From Porphyromonadaceae bacterium (GTDB lineage: Bacteria > Bacteroidota > Bacteroidia > Bacteroidales > Dysgonomonadaceae): a DNA stretch of 64,000 nucleotides. The stretch is from NCBI GenBank assembly GCA_021372865.1, contig JAJFTO010000016.1:1-64000 (forward strand). The letters run 5' to 3'. Of the stretch, positions 8,505 through 16,816 are shown piece after piece. Every line of letters starts with the position of its first letter. The stretch's first letter is position 1. A program made the position numbers and the translations under genes. Under the pieces are notes generated by a model that searched no databases, was not told the DNA's origin, and saw only the letters and a program-made list of their open reading frames with translations.

Positions 8505-8774
8505 ATGGCACATAAAAAAGGAGTTGGTAGTTCGAAAAACGGCCGTGAATCGGAAAGTAAACGATTGGGCGTAAAAATATTCGGCGGTGAGGCTACAAAA
8601 GCCGGTAACATTCTCGTGCGTCAGCGCGGAACCGTACACCACCCCGGAGACAATGTAGGTATGGGCAGAGACCATACACTGTTTGCACTGGTCGACGGCG
8701 TAGTGGTGTTCCGCAAGAAAAGGGACAATCGCTCTTACGTATCCGTGCAGCCTCAGGTGCAGGCAGAAGCGTAA
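8505..8774 (+). CDS. rpmA: 50S ribosomal protein L27
   Basis: An 89-residue protein starting [16 protein letters not shown], the conserved L27 N-terminus that reaches the peptidyl-transferase centre. There is no N-terminal extension of the kind cleaved in Firmicutes. The core [17 protein letters not shown] and [16 protein letters not shown] is intact. It is second in the rplU-rpmA operon and ends before the terminator at 8836-8870. Confidence 0.98.
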   Translation: MAHKKGVGSSKNGRESESKRLGVKIFGGEATKAGNILVRQRGTVHHPGDNVGMGRDHTLFALVDGVVVFRKKRDNRSYVSVQPQVQAEA

Positions 8775-8835
8775 AGACAACCGTCTTTTGTCCCGGTTAA
8801 AGGGCCAAACCATAAAATAAATAGTATTAGTTAAG

Positions 8836-8870
8836 AACAACCTGCTTGGAATGAGTGGGTTGTTTTTTTT
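8836..8870 (+). terminator. Terminator of rplU-rpmA
   Basis: AACAACC (8836-8842) pairs with GGTTGTT (8858-8864), extended inward by a weaker TGCT/AGTG stem, and is followed by Ts to 8870. The next start codon is only 3 bp away, so the methyltransferase may depend on read-through or a promoter within this interval. Confidence 0.8.
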
Positions 8871-8873
8871 CGT

Positions 8874-10076
8874 ATGCAACTGTCACTGTCTCAAAAGGAA
8901 TTTATTCGTACCCACGGGGAGGAGGATGTGCGTGCACTGGCACTCCGCTTTTCGCGGGATGACATGGCTTTGCTGCTGTCGCAGATTGCAGGACGACAGA
9001 TGGCGCGGTTGAAGATCCCTTCGTGGTATGAGCGGGAGGAGATCTTCTATCCGGCGCATCTCCCGCTGGAACAGGCTTCGTCGGAACTGACGGCACGCTA
9101 CAAGGCTTCACTGGCTTCGGCGATTACAGATACTTCTGTTGAAGCCGTAAACGGACGGTTTGCCGACCTGACCGGAGGCATGGGAATCGATTTTTCTTTT
9201 ATGGCTCCCTGCTTCCGGGAAGCGGATTACGTGGAGCAGAACGGGGAGCTATGCCAAATTGCGGAACACAATTTTGGTGTGTTGGGATTGCACCATGCGA
9301 GGGTCAATTGCGACCATGCGGCGCATTTTCTGGAGGACGCTGCCCCATACGGCCTGATTTATCTTGATCCTGCGCGACGGGATGAGGCAGGCAGGAAGGT
9401 ATTCCGGATTGAGGACTGCACGCCGGACCTGACGGAGATGAATGCGTTGTTGCTGCAGAAGTCAGAACAGGTGATGGTGAAGTATTCTCCCATGCTCGAC
9501 ATTTCTCTCGCACTGAAGACGCTGGGCAATGTAAACGAAGTACACGTGGTGTCGGTGGACAATGAGTGCAAGGAGTTGCTTTTCCTGCTCTCAAAGACGG
9601 CGGGAGAGGCACCGCAGTATGTCGCCGTGAACCTGAAACGGTCGGGCGGAGAGGAACGGTTTTCGTTCGCCATGGCGCAGGAGCAACAGGCGGAGATCTC
9701 CTTCGCGGATGCTCCGGGACGTTACCTGTACGAACCCAACGCGTCGATCCTGAAAGCGGGGGCATTCAACATGGTGGCACACAGCTATCGGGTGAAGAAG
9801 CTGCACCGCAACAGTCATCTCTACACTTCGGACAATCTCATCAGTGATTTTCCCGGCCGTATTTTTGGGGTGGAGAAGCTGTTCGTGCCCAACCGGAACA
9901 ACATCCGTCTCTTTCTGCAGGATACAAAAAAAGCGAACATCGCTGTTCGCAATTTTCCAATAACGGTCGCCGAGATCCGCCGCAGGACCGGATTGACAGA
10001 GGGGGGCGATCTCTATCTCTTCGCCACCACACTCTTCGATGAACGAAAAGTGTGGATCATCTGCCGAAAGGTGTAA
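8874..10076 (+). CDS. THUMP-like class I SAM-dependent methyltransferase
   Basis: A 400-residue protein of the Bacteroidetes family annotated as THUMP-like methyltransferases. A helical N-terminal domain (1-90) precedes the Rossmann fold with motif I DLTGGMGID (98-106) and motif IV LIYLDPARRD (161-170). The C-terminal third contains the THUMP-like region. The family is presumed to modify RNA, but its substrate is not established. It overlaps the region of the rpmA terminator at its start and is convergent with the AAA_14 ATPase gene (25 bp between stops). Confidence 0.8.
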   Translation: MQLSLSQKEFIRTHGEEDVRALALRFSRDDMALLLSQIAGRQMARLKIPSWYEREEIFYPAHLPLEQASSELTARYKASLASAITDTSVEAVNGRFADLTGGMGIDFSFMAPCFREADYVEQNGELCQIAEHNFGVLGLHHARVNCDHAAHFLEDAAPYGLIYLDPARRDEAGRKVFRIEDCTPDLTEMNALLLQKSEQVMVKYSPMLDISLALKTLGNVNEVHVVSVDNECKELLFLLSKTAGEAPQYVAVNLKRSGGEERFSFAMAQEQQAEISFADAPGRYLYEPNASILKAGAFNMVAHSYRVKKLHRNSHLYTSDNLISDFPGRIFGVEKLFVPNRNNIRLFLQDTKKANIAVRNFPITVAEIRRRTGLTEGGDLYLFATTLFDERKVWIICRKV

Positions 10077-10101
10077 GTTCGATTGGTCACCCTGGCACCA
10101 C

Positions 10102-11304
10102 TTAATAAAGTAAGCCGAATAACCATAACGGAATCTCATTCTTATAACCGGTCTCTATATCATCTAGTGCAAGAAATGCATTCTCCAATCCTTGAATCTG
10201 ACGCTGACTTTTGCTTCTGCCGCCAATTTCAAAATGATACTTGTCATTTACAGTAAAGTCAGTATCTTCAGAATACGTTACTTTATTACTCACCTGCATC
10301 TGATTGTAAAAAAAGGTTTCTCGAAGATTTCCGGTTTCTATCTTCTCTGGTGACAGCGCATAAAGATAGTTGGTGTTTTGTAAATATATCTTTTCAGGTT
10401 TTACCATTTTATGTAATCCGGTTACCGATTTTTGTAGTAGTAACACAGCATGGGCTCTTTCTAACAAATTTAGGTAATTCATTAGACTTGAACGGGTAAC
10501 ATCTATCATTTGACTTAATTGAGAAATGTTAGGAGTGAATGGCACCATCGATGAGAGGATGTAAAAGAGTTTTTTTATACGGTTTATTGAATAGAAATCT
10601 ATATTTTCTACAGAAGGTATATCCGAATCGATTATTGTATTGAATGTCTGCATGATTCGCTCATGGTAACCTTCCATATCTTCCTTATAATAGGGATAAT
10701 AACCGTATTTCAGGTATTCCCGAAACAGAGGTAATGGCTTAACTGTCCTCATGATATCATGCGCGATCTCGGTGTGATTTGTCAGAATGTCTTCCAGAGA
10801 ATACAGATTTTGTGTGACAGGTAATTGATTCTCAAAAATTAAAAACTCCCTGAACGACATACCGTAAAGTTGATATCGTCTTACCCGACGGCTTAAATCG
10901 ACATCTGCCTTCAGAATCTCCAACATAGATGAACCTGTAAAAACTATCTTCAATGATGGGAAATCATCATATATGTTTTTAATCTCTTGCGCCCATGAAT
11001 GATATTTATGTACTTCATCCAAAAAAAGTATTTTTCCTCCCGATAGATAAAAATCATTTGCTAAATTGTACAATCTGTTGGTTGTAAAATAGATATTGTC
11101 CAGACTGGTGTATAAAACTGATTCGGGATGTACTCCATAGCTCCTTTTGATATGTTGCAATAGCAATGTAGTTTTCCCTGTACCGCGGGCACCGGTAATA
11201 GCTACAAGACGATTGTCCCACGAAATTTGACTACTGAGATAACGTTCGAAATCCAAGGTAATAGATTCCAATTTCCTATAAAATGCAGCAAAGAGTGTCT
11301 TCAT
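10102..11304 (-). CDS. AAA_14 / DUF4143 ATPase
   Basis: A 400-residue P-loop ATPase with Walker A GARGTGKTT (38-46), Walker B ILFLDEVHK (92-100), a sensor-type FTGSS stretch near 142, a winged-helix segment around 260-310 and a C-terminal DUF4143 region. These proteins are common orphan or accessory genes in Bacteroidales and their cellular role is unclear. The gene has its own -7 box and a strongly palindromic upstream region (11341-11397), suggesting autoregulation. It follows the his operon on the same strand but has a different base composition, so later acquisition is plausible. Confidence 0.8.
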   Translation of the reverse strand: MKTLFAAFYRKLESITLDFERYLSSQISWDNRLVAITGARGTGKTTLLLQHIKRSYGVHPESVLYTSLDNIYFTTNRLYNLANDFYLSGGKILFLDEVHKYHSWAQEIKNIYDDFPSLKIVFTGSSMLEILKADVDLSRRVRRYQLYGMSFREFLIFENQLPVTQNLYSLEDILTNHTEIAHDIMRTVKPLPLFREYLKYGYYPYYKEDMEGYHERIMQTFNTIIDSDIPSVENIDFYSINRIKKLFYILSSMVPFTPNISQLSQMIDVTRSSLMNYLNLLERAHAVLLLQKSVTGLHKMVKPEKIYLQNTNYLYALSPEKIETGNLRETFFYNQMQVSNKVTYSEDTDFTVNDKYHFEIGGRSKSQRQIQGLENAFLALDDIETGYKNEIPLWLFGLLY

Positions 11305-11331
11305 TAATCTATCATTAAATACGTTAGGCTA

Positions 11332-11397
11332 CAAAGATACAATATTGTATTCTGTAAAATACAATATTTTAGAATATTTGTACTTTACAGAATACAA
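11332..11397 (-). promoter_or_regulatory. Promoter with nested palindromic operator
   Basis: On the minus strand the -7 box TATCTTTG lies at 11332-11339, 28 bp before the ATPase start. Directly upstream are two nested perfect inverted repeats: AATATTGTATT (11341-11351) with AATACAATATT (11358-11368), and a 14-bp arm TTGTATTCTGTAAA (11345-11358) with its complement at 11384-11397. They cover the -33 region, as an operator would. The AT-rich stems could also help terminate the his transcript. Confidence 0.55.
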
Positions 11398-11435
11398 AAA
11401 GCTTATTTTTTCAGGAATTTCGTCTGAAAAGTACG

Positions 11436-12023
11436 TTACTTATGTCTTTCAGCAAGGATCGCTTCGATATCTTCCAGTTTCAGCTTTTTCGTCTTTAACA
11501 GGATCAGGAAATGATACAGCAGGTCGGCTGCCTCATTCTTGAACAGGTCGATGTTGTCGTCCTTCGCCTCGATCACCAGTTCCACCGCCTCTTCGCCCAC
11601 CTTTTGGGCTACTTTGTTTACGCCGCGACTGAACAGCTTGGCAGTGTAGGAGCCTTCCGGATTGTCGCTGATGCGTTGCTCAATTACCCTCTCCAGTTCA
11701 TAGAGAAACCCTTTCGCAGTCTCCTCTCCAAAGCAGGAGGTACTGCCGGTGTGGCAGGTGGGACCCAGCGGCATTGCCTTGATGAGCAGGGTGTCGTTGT
11801 CGCAGTCGACCTGTATCTCTTCTACCATAAGAAAATTGCCCGATGTCTCTCCCTTGGTCCAGAGCCGCTGCTTGCTCCGACTGAAGAAGGTTACCTTGCC
11901 TTCTGCACGGGTTTTTTCCAGTGCCTCCTCATTCATATAGCCCAGCATGAGTACCTGCAATGTGCGGGCGTGCTGAATCACGACCGGCACCAATCCTTCG
12001 TTTTTCTTAAAATCGATGTTCAC
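11436..12023 (-). CDS. hisIE: Phosphoribosyl-AMP cyclohydrolase / phosphoribosyl-ATP pyrophosphatase
   Basis: A 195-residue fusion catalysing steps 2 and 3 of histidine synthesis. The HisI domain (about 1-105) includes VQVDCDNDTLL and TCHTGSTSCF, the latter with Zn-binding Cys residues. The HisE domain (about 108-195) contains KVGEEAVELVIEAKD, the MazG-like metal-binding helix. Length is normal for the fusion. It is the last gene of the his operon, 46 bp after hisF. Confidence 0.95.
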   Translation of the reverse strand: MNIDFKKNEGLVPVVIQHARTLQVLMLGYMNEEALEKTRAEGKVTFFSRSKQRLWTKGETSGNFLMVEEIQVDCDNDTLLIKAMPLGPTCHTGSTSCFGEETAKGFLYELERVIEQRISDNPEGSYTAKLFSRGVNKVAQKVGEEAVELVIEAKDDNIDLFKNEAADLLYHFLILLKTKKLKLEDIEAILAERHK

Positions 12024-12069
12024 TTTATCTGTTTTTTGGGGTTGATTATTTATATTCTTGTCCCGATAT

Positions 12070-12825
12070 CTATCGTACGGGAATGTCTTGTGCTTTTAAA
12101 AATTCTTTGAGCGCCGGCACGGGGATCTCGCCAAAATGGAAGACGGTGGCTCCGAGTGCCGCACTGGCTTTGGTCTGCTGGAACACCTCGGCAAAATGTT
12201 GCATGCTGCCTGCGCCACCCGATGCGATTACCGGGATGTTGACAGCCTCGCTCACACTGCGTGTGATGTCGATGGCAAAGCCGTTTTTGGTGCCGTCGTT
12301 GTTCATTGAGGTGAGCAGGATCTCCCCGGCACCCCTTCGTTCGCCTTCCTTTGCCCAGTCGACCGTGCGGAGTGGGGTAGCGGTCCTGCCGCCATGTACG
12401 TAGACCATCCACTCCCCGTTTTCCTCCAGCTTCGTGTCGATGGCCAGCACCACGCACTGGCTGCCAAACTGCCCGGCTATCTCGGTGATCAGCTCGGGAT
12501 GGTCTACGGCGGAAGTGTTCAGGCTCACCTTGTCGGCGCCCGCCCGGATGATGGCCTGCGCATCTTCGAGCGTGCGGATGCCGCCACCCACCGTGAAGGG
12601 GATGTTGATGGCTTCGGCTACCTTCTTAACCAGCTCTGTGAGCGTTTTCCTGTGTTCTACCGTGGCGGTGATATCCAGGAACACCAGTTCGTCGGCACCC
12701 TCCAGCACATAGCGTCTGGCAAGCTCTACCGCGTCGCCCGCATCACGGAGTCCGACGAAGTTCACTCCTTTCACGGTGCGTCCGTCTTTGATGTCGAGGC
12801 AGGGAATAATTCTTTTTTTTAGCAT
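12070..12825 (-). CDS. hisF: Imidazole glycerol phosphate synthase, cyclase subunit
   Basis: A 251-residue (beta-alpha)8 barrel. Catalytic D11 lies in IPCLDIKDG, and the second catalytic Asp in VVLAIDTK near 130. Phosphate-binding loops [10 protein letters not shown] and ASGGAGS are present. It uses ammonia delivered by HisH (13902-14480) to make IGP and AICAR. The start codon is separated by 8 bp from a degenerate 7-bp repeat array. Confidence 0.97.
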   Translation of the reverse strand: MLKKRIIPCLDIKDGRTVKGVNFVGLRDAGDAVELARRYVLEGADELVFLDITATVEHRKTLTELVKKVAEAINIPFTVGGGIRTLEDAQAIIRAGADKVSLNTSAVDHPELITEIAGQFGSQCVVLAIDTKLEENGEWMVYVHGGRTATPLRTVDWAKEGERRGAGEILLTSMNNDGTKNGFAIDITRSVSEAVNIPVIASGGAGSMQHFAEVFQQTKASAALGATVFHFGEIPVPALKEFLKAQDIPVR

Positions 12826-12833
12826 AATTTTTA

Positions 12834-12896
12834 GGATTCAGGATTCAGCTGTCAGGATTCAGCGTTCAGCGTTCAGGATTCAGCTTTCAGCTTTTT
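12834..12896. repeat. Degenerate heptanucleotide array, hisF/hisA gap
   Basis: Eight or nine tandem 7-bp units fit GSNNTCA, in order GGATTCA, GGATTCA, GCTGTCA, GGATTCA, GCGTTCA, GCGTTCA, GGATTCA, GCTTTCA, then GCTTTTT. The array lies 8 bp upstream of the hisF start. On the transcribed minus strand each unit begins TGA. Confidence 0.85.
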
Positions 12897-12990
12897 TGGT
12901 GAAATGTTTTTATATTCAGCGGTTAGGAATTAATTTTTGTACTCTGCTGATTGAATTGATTTTCTGAAAACCTTAGTTTATTTCCGGGAT

Positions 12991-13075
12991 GCCCGTTCGC
13001 TGCAACAGGCGAAATCTGATAAGCTGTTTGAGCGAAGCGAGTTCTTATCAGATAGCCTGTAAAGCGGTAACGGGC
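12991..13075. repeat. Large cruciform / REP-like element in hisF-hisA gap
   Basis: An 85-bp nested palindrome: GCCCGTT (12991-12997) with AACGGGC (13069-13075), CGCT (12998-13001) with AGCG (13063-13066), CAGGC (13006-13010) with GCCTG (13055-13059), and ATCTGATAAG (13014-13023) with CTTATCAGAT (13044-13053). The loop contains GAGCGAAGCGAG. No T-run follows, so it is not a simple terminator. It resembles a REP or MITE-like repeat or a processed hairpin inside the polycistronic mRNA. Confidence 0.7.
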
Positions 13076-13117
13076 CGGCAAATAAGATACAGTTGAAGAA
13101 AACAATTCGATCATTAT

Positions 13118-13831
13118 TCAAAGAAATTCATTCAGCTCGCTTAATTTTATTTTTCCTTCATAAATGGCTTTGCCAATGATGGCTCCCTCGCAACCGAGCT
13201 GCTGCAGAACGTGCAGGTCCTCGACCGAAGTGATGCCGCCGCTGGCAATCAGATGAAGGTCGGTTTTTTCCAGTATCTCCCTGTAGAGATCGACAGAGGG
13301 ACCTTCCAGCATGCCATCCTTCGAGATATCGGTACAGATGGTGTAGCGGATGCCTTTGCCGGCGTAATCGGCGATAAAGTCGACTACATCTGTCTCCGAC
13401 TGTTGCTGCCACCCCTGCGTGGCGATGCGGCGGTGGTGACTGTCGGCACCGAGAATGATCTTCTCCGCGCCATGCTCCTTCAACCACCGCAGAAACAGGT
13501 CGGGTTGCTGCAAGGCGATGCTGCCGCCGGTAATCTGCCGGGCACCGTTTTCGAAGGCGATCCGCACCGCTTCGTCCGACTTGATACCGCCACCGAAATC
13601 GACCTGCAACGTGGTCTGCGTGGTGATGGCATGCAGTATCCGGTGGTTGACGATGTGCTGCGACTTGGCCCCGTCGAGATCTACCAGATGCAGGTAGCGG
13701 ATGCCGTGGGCTTCAAATTCTTTCGCTACCTCCAGCGGGTTCTCGTTGTATATCTTTTTTGTACTGTAATCGCCCTTCGTAAGGCGGACGCACTTGCCAC
13801 CGATGATGTCGATGGCCGGGATGATTCTCAT
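13118..13831 (-). CDS. hisA: 1-(5-phosphoribosyl)-5-[(5-phosphoribosylamino)methylideneamino]imidazole-4-carboxamide isomerase
   Basis: A 237-residue (beta-alpha)8 barrel performing the Amadori isomerisation of ProFAR to PRFAR. The start [20 protein letters not shown] carries catalytic D8; FGGGIKSDE is a phosphate loop; and [12 protein letters not shown] carries the second Asp, followed by ASGGITS. Length is normal. It sits between hisH (70-bp gap) and hisF (292-bp gap holding two repeat elements). Confidence 0.97.
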   Translation of the reverse strand: MRIIPAIDIIGGKCVRLTKGDYSTKKIYNENPLEVAKEFEAHGIRYLHLVDLDGAKSQHIVNHRILHAITTQTTLQVDFGGGIKSDEAVRIAFENGARQITGGSIALQQPDLFLRWLKEHGAEKIILGADSHHRRIATQGWQQQSETDVVDFIADYAGKGIRYTICTDISKDGMLEGPSVDLYREILEKTDLHLIASGGITSVEDLHVLQQLGCEGAIIGKAIYEGKIKLSELNEFL

Positions 13832-13901
13832 ATGACAGGTTGTTATAGATTGGCTGAGATTGATTTGGACAGGCGCTGGCGTTCGGCCGGCGACTGGTAT
13901 T

Positions 13902-14480
13902 TCATAATCTCAGGAAATTTTCTAAAATTCGTTCTCCCACGCTGCCCGATTTCTCGGGGTGAAACTGCGTGGCATAAAAATTGTCTTTTCGCATGGCGGC
14001 GCTGAACGGCAGGATATAATCGCATTCTGCAATGGTATCCCGACAAAGTTCTGCGTAGTAGCCATGTACAAAATAGACGGTGTCGTCTTTCGCAAAATCC
14101 CGGAACAGGGGGGGCTGCACTCTTTCCAGATTGTTCCATCCCATGTGCGGAACGATGTCGCGGGCGGGAAACTTCTTCACCTTCGTATCAAAGATTCCCA
14201 GGCAGCCGGTGTCGTTTTCTTCCGAATGGCGGCACATCAGTTGCAGTCCCAGACAGATGCCCAGTACGGGTTGAAGCAACGATTTAATCACATCATCCAA
14301 CTCTCTCTCTATTAGGTAGTTCATGGCGGATTTTGCCTCGCCTACGCCTGGGAAGATCACCTTGTCGGCGCAGAGAATCTCATCGATGTCGTCGGTTACC
14401 TTGCAGGGAAGGCCAAGCCGCTTCACTGCATTCTCTACCGAGGTGATGTTGCCTGCGTTGTATTTTATAATTGCAATCAT
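13902..14480 (-). CDS. hisH: Imidazole glycerol phosphate synthase, glutaminase subunit
   Basis: A 192-residue class I glutamine amidotransferase that supplies ammonia to HisF. The nucleophile Cys lies in [11 protein letters not shown] (residues 72-82), and the catalytic His and Glu in [10 protein letters not shown] near the C-terminus. The oxyanion strand VIFPGVGEA is present. Length is normal. Confidence 0.96.
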   Translation of the reverse strand: MIAIIKYNAGNITSVENAVKRLGLPCKVTDDIDEILCADKVIFPGVGEAKSAMNYLIERELDDVIKSLLQPVLGICLGLQLMCRHSEENDTGCLGIFDTKVKKFPARDIVPHMGWNNLERVQPPLFRDFAKDDTVYFVHGYYAELCRDTIAECDYILPFSAAMRKDNFYATQFHPEKSGSVGERILENFLRL

Positions 14481-14527
14481 AATTAATGTGCTAATATTCC
14501 AATGTCACTACTTGTTAAACGCTAACA

Positions 14528-14643
14528 GCTGACTTCTGACTCCTGATTCCTGACCGCTGCCCTCAACACCATTCTACTACCCAAGCTGAAACCTGAAAGC
14601 TGAAACCTGAAAGCTGAGAACTGAAACCTGATCCCTGACTCCT
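14528..14643. repeat. Degenerate heptanucleotide arrays, hisB/hisH gap
   Basis: Two blocks of 7-bp units of form TGANNNC. The first (about 14529-14563) reads TGACTTC, TGACTCC, TGATTCC, TGACCGC. The second (about 14586-14641) alternates TGAAACC and TGAAAGC, then degenerates to TGATCCC and TGACTCC. Here the TGA units are on the plus strand, opposite to the arrays before hisF and hisD. The second block runs into the hisB stop codon. Confidence 0.8.
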
Positions 14644-15730
14644 ACAACACCCCCTTCGTGCTTGGAATTCCACCTTCTTCTCCCCGTTCCACTGCCATGC
14701 GGATGGCCCGGGCGAATGCTTTGAAGATGGCTTCAATCTTGTGGTGTTCGTTTTCTCCATCCGCCTTGATGTTGAGGTTGCACCGGGCATTGTCGCTGAA
14801 CGACTTGAAAAAGTGCATGCACATTTCAGTGGGCATGTCGCCCACAAACTCCCTTCCAAACGTAACATTCCAGACAAGCCAGGGGCGGCCGCCGAAGTCA
14901 ATGGCTGCCTGTGCGAGGCTGTCGTCCATCGGCAGCAGGAAGCCGTATCGGGCGATCCCCTTCTTTTTACCGAGTGCCTCAAGAAAAGCTTTTCCCAGGG
15001 CGATGCCCACATCTTCGATGGTGTGGTGCTCGTCGATGTGGAGGTCGCCCTTGGCCTGCACCGTGAGGTCGATATTCCCATGACGCGAAATCTGTTCCAG
15101 CATATGGTCGAAAAAGCCTATGCCGGTGGAGATGTCGCTCTTCCCCTTGCCGTCGAGGTTGACCTCCACCAGAATATCTGTTTCAGAGGTCCGACGGCGG
15201 ATGGATGCTGCGCGGGGTGTGGCTTTCAGGAAGCGGTAGATCTCCCCCCAGTCCGGAGTACAGAGTGCCGTGCCCGAGTGTGAACTGTTACTTAAAAATA
15301 TGGATTTACATCCCATATTTTCAGCCAGTTGCACATCGCTAATCCGGTCACCTATTACATAGGAGTTTGCCAGGTCGTACCCTCCCTTCAGGTAATGGGT
15401 GAGCAGGGCAGTGCCGGGTTTGCGGGTCGGCAGGTTATCCTGTGGAAAGGAGCGGTCGATTAGGATCTCACTGAAGTGAATCCCTTCGTTTTCAAGCGCC
15501 CGGATGATCTTGTTTTGGGCCGGCCAGAAGGTCTCTTCGGGAAAAGAGTCGGTACCCAGTCCGTCCTGGTTGGTGACCATCACCAGCTCATATTCCAGCT
15601 CGGATGCTATGCGCGAGAGATAGCGGAAGACGCCGGGGTAATATTCCAGCTTCTCCAGGCTGTCGATCTGTTCGTCTTCGGGCTCGATGATCAGCGTGCC
15701 GTCGCGGTCGATAAAAAGTACTTTCTTCAT
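14642..15730 (-). CDS. hisB: Bifunctional histidinol-phosphatase / imidazoleglycerol-phosphate dehydratase
   Basis: A 362-residue fusion starting at [13 protein letters not shown]; an in-frame Met 24 bp upstream is less likely. The HAD-type phosphatase domain (about 1-165) has nucleophile motif DRDGT. The dehydratase domain (about 170-362) has metal-binding [25 protein letters not shown] and HHKIEA. In E. coli HisB a Cys-His-Cys-Cys zinc loop precedes the RKP motif; here the corresponding [14 protein letters not shown] has no Cys, so zinc binding at that site is apparently lost. It sits 60 bp after hisC. Confidence 0.95.
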   Translation of the reverse strand: MKKVLFIDRDGTLIIEPEDEQIDSLEKLEYYPGVFRYLSRIASELEYELVMVTNQDGLGTDSFPEETFWPAQNKIIRALENEGIHFSEILIDRSFPQDNLPTRKPGTALLTHYLKGGYDLANSYVIGDRISDVQLAENMGCKSIFLSNSSHSGTALCTPDWGEIYRFLKATPRAASIRRRTSETDILVEVNLDGKGKSDISTGIGFFDHMLEQISRHGNIDLTVQAKGDLHIDEHHTIEDVGIALGKAFLEALGKKKGIARYGFLLPMDDSLAQAAIDFGGRPWLVWNVTFGREFVGDMPTEMCMHFFKSFSDNARCNLNIKADGENEHHKIEAIFKAFARAIRMAVERGEEGGIPSTKGVL

Positions 15731-15790
15731 TTTGTCGTTTCTTTTGGATATCAATCTGCAAGTAAGCAGATTAATTCCTATGCATACACT

Positions 15791-16816
15791 TTAATTTCCG
15801 TTTCCGTAGTCCCTGAGCGCCTGCAGCAGGATCTTGTTTTCTTCCGGCGTGCCGACCGTAATGCGGATGCAGTTGCGGACCACGCTGTTGCGGTTCCGGA
15901 CGATCACTTTCTCCGAGACCAGGTAGTGGTAGATGGCGTCGGCATCGGTCACCTCCGTCAGCAGGAAGTTGGCATCGGAGGGATAGATCTGTTTTACTAC
16001 CGGCAGCTGCAGCAGCTCCTTTTCCAGCATTGCCCGTTCCTGGAGGATGGTCGCTACCCTGTAGGCTTGCTTCTCCGGCTTGGAGAGCGCTTTGAGAGCT
16101 TCCTCCTGATTGAAGCGGCTCACGTTGTAGGGCGGTTTGGTCTTGTCCATCAGGGCGATGATCTCCGCACTGGCGTAGGCCACCCCCACGCGTGCACTGG
16201 CCAGGGCCCATGCTTTACTAAAAGTCTGCATCACGATGAGGTTGGGATATTGCGGAAGCAGTTCCGTAAAGCTTCTGTCGCCACAAAAGTCGATGTAGGC
16301 TTCGTCCACCACCACGATCCCCTGAAACTCCTCCAGCAGTCGCTCCACGTTTTTCAGGCGGTTTCCGGACGGGTTGTTGGGTGAACAGACAAACAGGCAG
16401 TGGGCAGGGTGGGCGAGAATCTCATCGATATTCATCTCAAAGGTCTCGGTCAGCGGCACCCTGATCACCTCCACGTTGTGGATGTGGGCCGACACCTCGT
16501 ACATGCCGTAGGTGGGCGGGCAGATGATCACACGATCTTTTGCCGGCTCGCAGAAGACGCGGTAGACCAGGTCGATCACCTCGTCGCTGCCATTGCCGAT
16601 AAAGATATTTTCTGCGGGGATGTGGTTCCGTTCCGACAGGGCCTTTTTCAGCGCGCGCTGGTGCGGGTCGGGGTAGCGGTTCTTCCTGCCAAACGGGTTC
16701 TCGTTGGCATCGAGAAAGATGCCCTCGTCGCCCGAAAATTCGTCTCTTGCGCTGGAGTAGGGTTTCAACGCCCAGATGTTGGGGCGCACCCACGTTTTCA
16801 AATCAAAGTTCTTCAT
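15791..16816 (-). CDS. hisC: Histidinol-phosphate aminotransferase
   Basis: A 341-residue fold-type I PLP enzyme. The Schiff-base lysine is K201 in TFSKAWALASARVG; substrate and PLP residues include the NENPFG (39-44), GNGSDE (74-79), SPNNPSG (145-151) and VVDEAYIDF motifs. It transfers an amino group from glutamate to imidazole acetol phosphate. Its start overlaps the hisD stop by 14 nt, suggesting translational coupling. Confidence 0.96.
   Translation of the reverse strand: MKNFDLKTWVRPNIWALKPYSSARDEFSGDEGIFLDANENPFGRKNRYPDPHQRALKKALSERNHIPAENIFIGNGSDEVIDLVYRVFCEPAKDRVIICPPTYGMYEVSAHIHNVEVIRVPLTETFEMNIDEILAHPAHCLFVCSPNNPSGNRLKNVERLLEEFQGIVVVDEAYIDFCGDRSFTELLPQYPNLIVMQTFSKAWALASARVGVAYASAEIIALMDKTKPPYNVSRFNQEEALKALSKPEKQAYRVATILQERAMLEKELLQLPVVKQIYPSDANFLLTEVTDADAIYHYLVSEKVIVRNRNSVVRNCIRITVGTPEENKILLQALRDYGNGN

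Noticed and set aside
13211..14005. 264-codon frame on the plus strand
   Set aside because: It is antisense to hisA and hisH and has no family features.
15476..16384. 302-codon frame on the plus strand
   Set aside because: It lies opposite hisB and hisC, which have full motifs on the minus strand; the frame is a codon-bias shadow.
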